Origin: Brachionus manjavacas
Taxonomy: Eukaryota > Rotifera > Eurotatoria > Ploima > Brachionidae
DNA: 64,000 nucleotides
Reading direction: 5' to 3'
NCBI GenBank assembly: GCA_019054805.1
Contig: JAHQIY010000002.1
Span: 3,100,001-3,164,000 of the forward strand
Shown here: in pieces, positions 58,601 through 64,000 of the stretch
Layout: the number at the start of each line of letters is the position of its first letter
Numbering within the stretch: position 1 is the first letter of the stretch
The notes under the pieces: model-generated
What the model was told of the DNA's origin: nothing
Database searches by the model: none
What the model saw: only the letters and a program-made list of their open reading frames with translations
Program-made: the position numbers and the translations under genes

Positions 58601-59729
58601 GAAGGAGAAAAATCAAAAAAAATTCTGCTCACAATTTTACTTAAATGAGCTTGTTTTGTATGAAATAGAATTGCAAAGGTTTTGTTTTAATTTGATTTAA
58701 TTAAAATTCTTAACTAAAACATTTAAACAGAATAAAATTTTTAAATTTTTTTATCAAGGATTAAGTTGCTCAAGCATCTTTTAAATTCAGGTTTAATAAA
58801 ATCATTAACAAATGCCAAAGAATTAAACAAAAATTCGGATAACATCAATTGCATCAAAGCTTGTTTGGTTGCGGGTTGGTACCCGTACGTTCTAAGATAC
58901 GATAATTCAGGATTTATCAACAGGTGAGAAATCTTTAGTTCAAATTTTATCAAATAAAAATTTAACATTTACTTTGAGGTTTTTACGAAAAAAAGATTTC
59001 TAAACAATTTTTCAATTTCAAAAACATTCTTATTCTTGAAGCATCTAAAAATATTAGGGCAAAAATAGAAAAAAAATTTAAAATACTTAGTTTTATTAGG
59101 TTTAAAAATTAAATATTTTTACTTACCTTTATTTTAAGATAATACTTACAAAAATAATAATTAAATTTATATAATTTAAGTAAAGATGAGTGCATCAGAC
59201 TGAGCGCTATGTCAAGCTTATGGTCATACGATATTCCGGATGCAAGCTGGGCTTTGCATGATAGCGAAAGATATATTTCTGGAAATGTTCAAATTGTGCA
59301 GCGGATTACTTTAGTTCCATCGAGTTTGATTGCCCTTTTTTCTGGTCCGAGTCGATTTAATCCAACAAACTTAGACACGATATTTAGAATTGACAATTTT
59401 ATTAGCTTTAGAATTTCACAAAATGATCTAGATGGATTGGATTTATTGAGAAAAAAATTCAATTCAGTCTTTTTAAATTTTATTAGAAAATTGGATTTAA
59501 ATGATGAAGATGAAGTAATATTTAGTTTTTAAATTTTATTTAAGAAAATAATTAGATAAAATATAAAAAGAAAGTGATTGCTTTGGTTGTCGCGTTAATG
59601 GATTCGGAAGAAAAGAAAAACCTGGATTTGAATTATGAAATTGAAATTTTTGATTCTATTTTTGATCATTTTAAGAATCAAAATTTAGTCAAAACTTTTT
59701 ATCTTGATGAAATGATAAATTCAGCATAA
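55637..59729 (+). CDS. YTHDC2: YTHDC2/Bgcn-like DExH pseudo-helicase without YTH domain
   Basis: Twelve exons: 55637-55693, 55746-55906, 55953-56595, 56647-56803, 56852-57326, 57382-57566, 57660-57738, 57787-58525, 58584-58678, 58759-58923, 59181-59514 and 59571-59729. They join in one frame to 1082 residues. Order: R3H domain (LEFPSSLSSSERAYVHKL, GKGCKKYAFV), RecA1, ankyrin insert (LLRLGANQNLRS, AIDWAKRFSQIEILNLL), RecA2, then HA2/OB (DTWEDMSDLG.., FSGPSR). This is the YTHDC2 order, including ankyrin repeats inside the helicase core. The motifs are damaged: Walker A is GDSAIGKSS, DEVH is DEIN, SAT is GPS, motif V is TTQISEF, and motif VI has lost QRxGRxGR. The protein ends after the OB region with no YTH. 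Drosophila Bgcn, a Bam partner in germline mRNA repression, is similarly degraded and lacks YTH. An ATP-independent germline RNA-binding role is inferred. Confidence 0.9.
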
Positions 59730-60430
59730 ATGTTAAGAGGGAATAAAAATTTAAAGATAGTTTCAGAAAAATAGAAAATCTTAGTTTAATTTATTTTTGT
59801 TCGATAATGAAAATTCAAATAAAATAATATGTCCGATGAATAAAAATTCATTTTAAATTTCTTTGAATCAATTCAAAAATTTAGACCAAGTTTTTCCATT
59901 TAACTAAAAACATTCTTTGATTAATTAATACTCATAACAGTTTTATGGATTAAACTTATATTAGTCGCATTCACCAAAAAAAGTTTAATCTAAAAGGTTA
60001 GAAAACTACACAAATTATTTCTACACAAATTATTTTCAAATTAACAAATCCAAATTTTAAATTTAAATAATATTCCAAAAAGCTTTTAATAATTATTTAG
60101 ATAAAAGATGTCTGAAAAATATAAAACTTATCAATGATTATTTTTTCATCAATATTTTTTGGGAAATTCATCAAAAACCAGAATTGCTGCATTGTAATTA
60201 TTTTCTTATTTACTATTTTTTTGCGACATTGAATTTCCATAGACCTTTTTTTTTAATAATTTTAAATAAAGCTTAAATATTCTAATAAAAATTAATGTTT
60301 TTTATTAAATTTTACCTAAAAAATATCCACTTTTTTCAGGCATTATTTTTTAAAATTTAAAATTTAAAAAAGTAAAAATGAATTCGTTGTTCTTTGTCGC
60401 TAACAGTATATTCAAAATAAATTCTGACCG

Positions 60431-60493
60431 AAATTTTAGATGAATTAAAATTAATTTAAAGAAATTAACTAATTTTTAATTCATCTAAAATTT
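60431..60493. repeat. Inverted repeat with about 20-bp arms
   Basis: The left arm 60431-60453 (aaattttagatgaattaaaa then tta) and the right arm 60470-60493 are reverse complements over 20 consecutive bases, plus more with one bulge. The loop is about 16 nt. It lies just upstream of the LINE relic. Confidence 0.75.
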
Positions 60494-60501
60494 AGATTGT
60501 G

Positions 60502-60631
60502 ATATTCGGAAGCGAATGTTGGGAGAAGCTTGAGTCTGATGAGTCTGATAGAAAAGTTTGAAATTGGAAGCCTAAGGAAGATTCTCAGAATACACTGGTC
60601 TGATAGATTTCTAAACGGAAACGGAAGATAG
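60502..60631 (+). mobile_element. Frameshifted LINE reverse-transcriptase C-terminal relic
   Basis: One frame reads IFGSECWEKLESDESDRK. A second frame then reads LIEKFEIGSLRKILRIHWSD and RFLNG before a stop at 60629-60631. Together they match the consensus YGSECWxL...xxFExxxLRxILxIxWxDR near the end of many non-LTR reverse transcriptases. The frame switch and small size show a dead fragment. The flanks carry no further homology that I can see. Confidence 0.7.
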
Positions 60632-61207
60632 AACGACTTGTAGTTACTTGGATGTCAACAATCATGAAAGAGCTCATGAAATCAAAAGCAATGATTTTAT
60701 GCTCTACAGGGAGCGAATAAAGAAAAGAAATTTACAAACTCATTTAAGTTAACTTTTTGAAATTTTATTTTTAACATTTAAAAATTATTTCTTTGAAAAA
60801 AATTTTTCTAATCATTTTCCATTTATGTTTTAATTCTTCCCAAAATTTACATATTTTTTAATTTTGCTATTTTATTATATTGCCTATGTGGCTGAATGAA
60901 TTAAAAAAAAATGATAAAATTTAAAATTAAATTTGATAAAAATGATTCAAGAGAATGTCAAATTAAAACAAAAAAGATTTTATTAAAATATTCATAATTA
61001 ATAAATAAATCATAATTTTTTATTTCTTGATATTTCATTGTCATCTTTTTTTATTCTATCCAGTCTAAATCAAATCAAGATAAAAAATTTTGGCTCAAAT
61101 TCAAATTGAAGACAAAATTTAGGCACTGTAATAATGAGTACATTACCATTAACGAAATTCGAATTGAAAAATGAATTTTTTTTTTCACAAAAAAATATTA
61201 ATGAAAA

Positions 61208-61621
61208 ATGTTAAGACCAAGCGCTTTAAGGCAACTACTTTCCCAGGTAACTGTGGGTTCTATACAAGCAACAATATTAACAACTCGTTCTGGCGAATAC
61301 TTGGACTATGTCCTTCGTAGCGATGCAGCGAATCATTCAAATGTGTGTGTTGTTCATAGTAATCCGGTCAACGTCAAGAATCTTTGCGCTATTATTTGTT
61401 CCGTGTACCAATCTTACCAAAAACTTAGTAATGTACTCTCAGACAATCTCAATTACCTCATAATTGACTGTGACATGTACAGACTAGCTATCAGACCTGT
61501 AGGAAATCATTTGATTTGTATTTGTGCCGATTCAAATACCGGCCTCGGAATTCTCAAACTAAAAATCAACTCACTAGCGGAGTCGCTCTCAAGCCTCTTA
61601 AATTTTGCAATTTATTCTTAA
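61208..61621 (+). CDS. LAMTOR2: LAMTOR2 (p14/ROBLD3), Ragulator subunit
   Basis: Single exon, 137 residues. It starts MLRPSALRQLLSQ, close to the MLRPKAL..VLSQ start of animal LAMTOR2, and ends with the roadblock-fold strands LNYLIIDCDMYRLAIRPVGN and LLICI..GLGILKLK. With LAMTOR3 it forms the core of the Ragulator complex, which docks Rag GTPases and mTORC1 on late endosomes/lysosomes. The protein is slightly longer than human LAMTOR2 (125) because the middle loop is expanded (about residues 28-50). The next gene, MED4, begins 106 bp downstream on the same strand. Confidence 0.93.
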   Translation: MLRPSALRQLLSQVTVGSIQATILTTRSGEYLDYVLRSDAANHSNVCVVHSNPVNVKNLCAIICSVYQSYQKLSNVLSDNLNYLIIDCDMYRLAIRPVGNHLICICADSNTGLGILKLKINSLAESLSSLLNFAIYS

Positions 61622-61727
61622 TTTTTTAGATAAATAAATTTTTAAAAAATTTTTTAATTTTTTTTCAAAAAATTTGGTATTAAATCCAAAAAAAATTTTC
61701 GAAAAATTTTTGCCTGACATTATTTTG

Positions 61728-62474
61728 ATGAAGATGACTGAGACTCAGTCCGATGATTTCAACTCAGTCTTAAGTACCAAGGATAACATCAAAACTCTTG
61801 TTGATGACATTGAACAGCTTTCGAAAGAATTAATCTTCCAAACTTTCGAATCTAGTAAAAGTCGGCATCATACAGCAGCAGGCGAAAATCAAAACAATCT
61901 GTTACAAATTACCAAGCAAATAATTCAAAAACAAAATCAGCTAAATAATTATTTAAGTATCGCTAATGAACAGCAAACATTGTACTCAAAAATAAACCAA
62001 GTAAAAGATGGACTGGTGAAGAGCGACTCTGATATAAAAAGCTTACTGCTTTACCTTAAAGAAGCAGAGCAAGTTTTGGCATCAGCAGTATACCAGTCAA
62101 AGCTTAAACTGGACATGATTAAAAAGTCTAAGCCCTTACCAAGTGATGTTATAATCCGATATGCGCACAAAATTAGCAGCGAGTTTGGAGTTTGCTGCCC
62201 TGAAAATTGGGCAGGCGACAATCCGTATCGACCGTATCCAACTGATGCGGACATGAGACGCGGATGGCTTGCAAAATTGAATAACTTTGTTGATCTTAAT
62301 CCAGAGCCGGAAACTCAAAATAATGCACAACAATTGCTCAGATCGAATTCAAAGCTAATAGAACCAATTGTTCCGCAAGAGTTTAAATCTAATCAGCAAA
62401 TTAATTCTCTTTTGCCAAGTATGAATGAATTTATGAGTGATTCGTCAAGTGGATCTTCAAGCGATAGTGACTAG
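61728..62474 (+). CDS. MED4: Mediator complex subunit 4
   Basis: Single exon, 248 residues from ATG 61728; the open frame extends upstream to 61674 but without an ATG. An N-terminal coiled-coil part (about 15-145) contains SDSDIKSLLLYLKEAEQVLASAVYQSK, matching the KEAEQ(I/V)LA(S/T)AVYQ hallmark. It is followed by IRYAHKISSEFGVCCPENW and NPYRPYPTDADMRRGWL, the conserved MED4 core. The tail is acidic and Ser-rich (SDSSSGSSSDSD), as in vertebrate MED4. MED4 is part of the Mediator middle module that links activators to RNA polymerase II. The preceding LAMTOR2 stop is 106 bp upstream. Confidence 0.94.
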   Translation: MKMTETQSDDFNSVLSTKDNIKTLVDDIEQLSKELIFQTFESSKSRHHTAAGENQNNLLQITKQIIQKQNQLNNYLSIANEQQTLYSKINQVKDGLVKSDSDIKSLLLYLKEAEQVLASAVYQSKLKLDMIKKSKPLPSDVIIRYAHKISSEFGVCCPENWAGDNPYRPYPTDADMRRGWLAKLNNFVDLNPEPETQNNAQQLLRSNSKLIEPIVPQEFKSNQQINSLLPSMNEFMSDSSSGSSSDSD

Positions 62475-63131
62475 TTATAACTTTAAATATTTTTATCAAT
62501 TATTTTTTATCAATTTTGGTTCCTTAATAATAAAAATATTTTATTTTCTGCTTACAAATTATTTATTAGTATTTTTTAACTTTTATATTATTTTATTAAT
62601 TTTAAACTATTAACAAAACTTTAGTAGGCTACAAGTCAAATTAAAAACTTAAACTATTTCTATATTCGATTTCATCAGATTCTTATCTAAAAAATTTAGA
62701 AAACATCAACTTTAATAAAAAATTTTATCTTTTGAATTAAGATCTTACAAAATAATAAACTTTAATTCTTTTTGAAATTGTTTTTAAAATTCCTTTTACA
62801 AAGTTTATGTTCATGAAGCTAATAATGATGGACGTTCAAAGAGTAATGGCAGTTTTTAAAATTAACATCTTCTTAAACATAGAGCTATCAAATTTTATAT
62901 GTTACCGTAAATTTCTAAAACACGTAAATTTAAAAATTTTCTGGTCTAACACTAAAAATGTAAAAAAATGAATAAATTTTAGATATTTACTGATTTTTTT
63001 TTGTATAAATAATTTACTGAAACGAAACGTATATTTTCAAAATAAAAAAAAAAACAAATATTTTTCTCTTTGAGTTTTAGTAATTTACTGGAATCTTTTT
63101 AGTTAATTACTGAAATAGTGTAATCAAAAAT
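62475..63131. other. Intergenic A+T-rich spacer
   Basis: 3' flank of MED4. An AATAAT/AATAAA-type signal lies near 62525. The phrase agttttagtaatttactgga near 63075 resembles agttttagtatattactgaa near 63420, so the following transposon relic is bracketed by imperfect direct repeats. Confidence 0.5.
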
Positions 63132-63414
63132 TTATTTGTTTTTGCAGCTTGAATTCCCTCCATAACATCTTGAGTTACACAACAACTGGGATTTTTTGCA
63201 ACCACATCGATTTGTCATACATTTACCAGTGCAGTTGCATTTCACCATACCTTGACCACCAAGTAAGCTTTTGGAATATATTTCTTGTCATCATTTTTTG
63301 TGCTCGTTTTTGTTGATTATCACTTACATTATTTCTTATACCTAACAAAGAATTGGCTTTATCCATAATATCATCAATAGAAAGATCTTCGTTTGATGGC
63401 TCTGGATTGACCAT
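63132..63414 (-). pseudogene. CXC-domain C-terminus of an integrase-type transposon protein, frameshifted
   Basis: On the minus strand a frame from ATG 63414 reads NPEPSNEDLSIDDIMDKANS to QQKRAQKMM. After a 1-nt shift near 63285 the next frame continues QEIYSKSLLGGQG, MVKCNCTGKCMTNRCGCKK and LLCNSRCYGGNSSCKNK, with the stop at 63132-63134. The Cys pattern CxCxxxCxxxxCxC...CxxxC is a CXC (tesmin/TSO1-like) domain. The preceding GGQGMVKCNC is typical of the C-terminus of KRBA2/Ginger-like integrase proteins. The catalytic part is absent and the frame is broken, so it is a relic. Family assignment is from memory. Confidence 0.6.
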
Positions 63415-64000
63415 TCTTCAAGTTTTAGTATATTACTGAAACCAAAAAATTGTTTTACATAATTTCTATCTGAAAAGTAAATTTAAAAAATTACTAGTAA
63501 AAAAACAAAACATAATTATTTTCCTATTTATTTTACATTTTACCAGTAAATTTACAAATAAATAAATTATTTAAATACGACGATTTTTCCAAAAGTAATG
63601 GTAAAAATATTTTTGAAATCACTCAATCTCCTAAATTTATTATTGTGCCAAAAATTCAAATTTTTATTTTTTGATCATAACTTAAGAACAGAATAAGTCA
63701 AAGACGTTAAATTTTTAACTTGACTACTCGATTGCCTAAAAAATAAAAATTTTTTTTTAAAATAATGAATGATTTTAAGCTATGATTGATCGAGGATATT
63801 ATTTTTCTTAATCAAAAAATAATTTAGTCAACATAATAGAGAGGAGCATAATTTTAGCGAAAAAAAAACTGATAAATTAAGCATTTTAGTTATGTAAAAT
63901 TTTTCTTGATTTTCAAAAGAAATAATCTTTTAATTGCTTTGATTTATTTTTCAGTGTTCAAAAAGAATTTGTGAATTTTAAAATAAAAATAAGCAAACTA
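63415..64000. other. Unassigned A+T-rich DNA at window end
   Basis: No gene was seen. gtaaatttactggtaaa (minus strand near 63540) echoes the tttactgga phrases flanking the CXC relic. Confidence 0.45.

Larger units (their letters stand above)
59730..61207. other. Intergenic region with palindrome and LINE relic
   Basis: A 1.5-kb A+T-rich spacer before LAMTOR2. The only structured parts are the inverted repeat at 60431-60493 and the reverse-transcriptase relic at 60502-60631. Confidence 0.55.

Noticed and set aside
63325..63370. Intron (gtaagt..ag) in the CXC relic that would repair the frame
   Set aside because: Removing the 44-nt segment starting at the gtaagt does not bring the CXC frame into phase; a 1-nt frameshift explains it better.

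Overview
The window reads as nuclear DNA of an invertebrate animal. It is strongly A+T-rich, and most genes are animal orthologues: ACOX3, FAAH2, ASCC3, YEATS4, KCNAB, TJAP1, YTHDC2, LAMTOR2 and MED4. Most introns with clear GT..AG ends are only about 39-102 nt long. The base composition, the short introns and the abundance of DNA-transposon, LINE and SINE relics would suit a rotifer such as Brachionus. That assignment is inference, not something the sequence proves.

Layout, left to right: the 3' part of a peroxisomal acyl-CoA oxidase gene (1-1871, +); a secreted protein joining a GH19 chitinase-like domain to a von Willebrand A domain (2380-4415, +); a fatty-acid amide hydrolase (4699-6282, -); a transgelin/calponin muscle protein (9562-10152, +); a secreted lipase (11585-12820, -); a Mutator-like transposase relic (14615-15038, +); the complete ASCC3 helicase gene (15619-24747, -), with a hAT-like MITE in its third intron; and YEATS4 (24913-25750, -), only 165 bp upstream of ASCC3.

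Between YEATS4 and the next gene lies the most striking feature, an approximately 18 kb tandem array (25923-43881) of about 81 copies of a 221-bp monomer. Each monomer carries a Pol III A-box-like and a B-box-like motif followed by a T-run. Each also carries a splice acceptor abutting a splice donor (tttacag|gtgagc), the signature of a recursive splice site. Downstream lies a Kv channel beta-subunit gene (44369-50987, +) with two alternative first coding exons, and its long introns hold retroelement and MULE debris. After a SINE (about 51725-51996) and a LINE tail (about 52547-53085) come a TJAP1-like coiled-coil gene (53663-54739, -) and a 12-exon YTHDC2/Bgcn-like gene (55637-59729, +). All of the latter's helicase motifs are degraded and it has no YTH domain. 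The window closes with LAMTOR2 (61208-61621) and MED4 (61728-62474), closely spaced on the + strand, and a frameshifted CXC-domain transposon relic (63132-63414, -).

The host genes do not form one pathway. They are housekeeping genes (lipid metabolism, transcription, ribosome quality control, mTORC1 signalling), muscle/nerve genes and one germline-type RNA regulator. Splice-site positions were deduced by matching reading frames and GT/AG ends by eye. Each multi-exon CDS given here keeps one open frame when joined.
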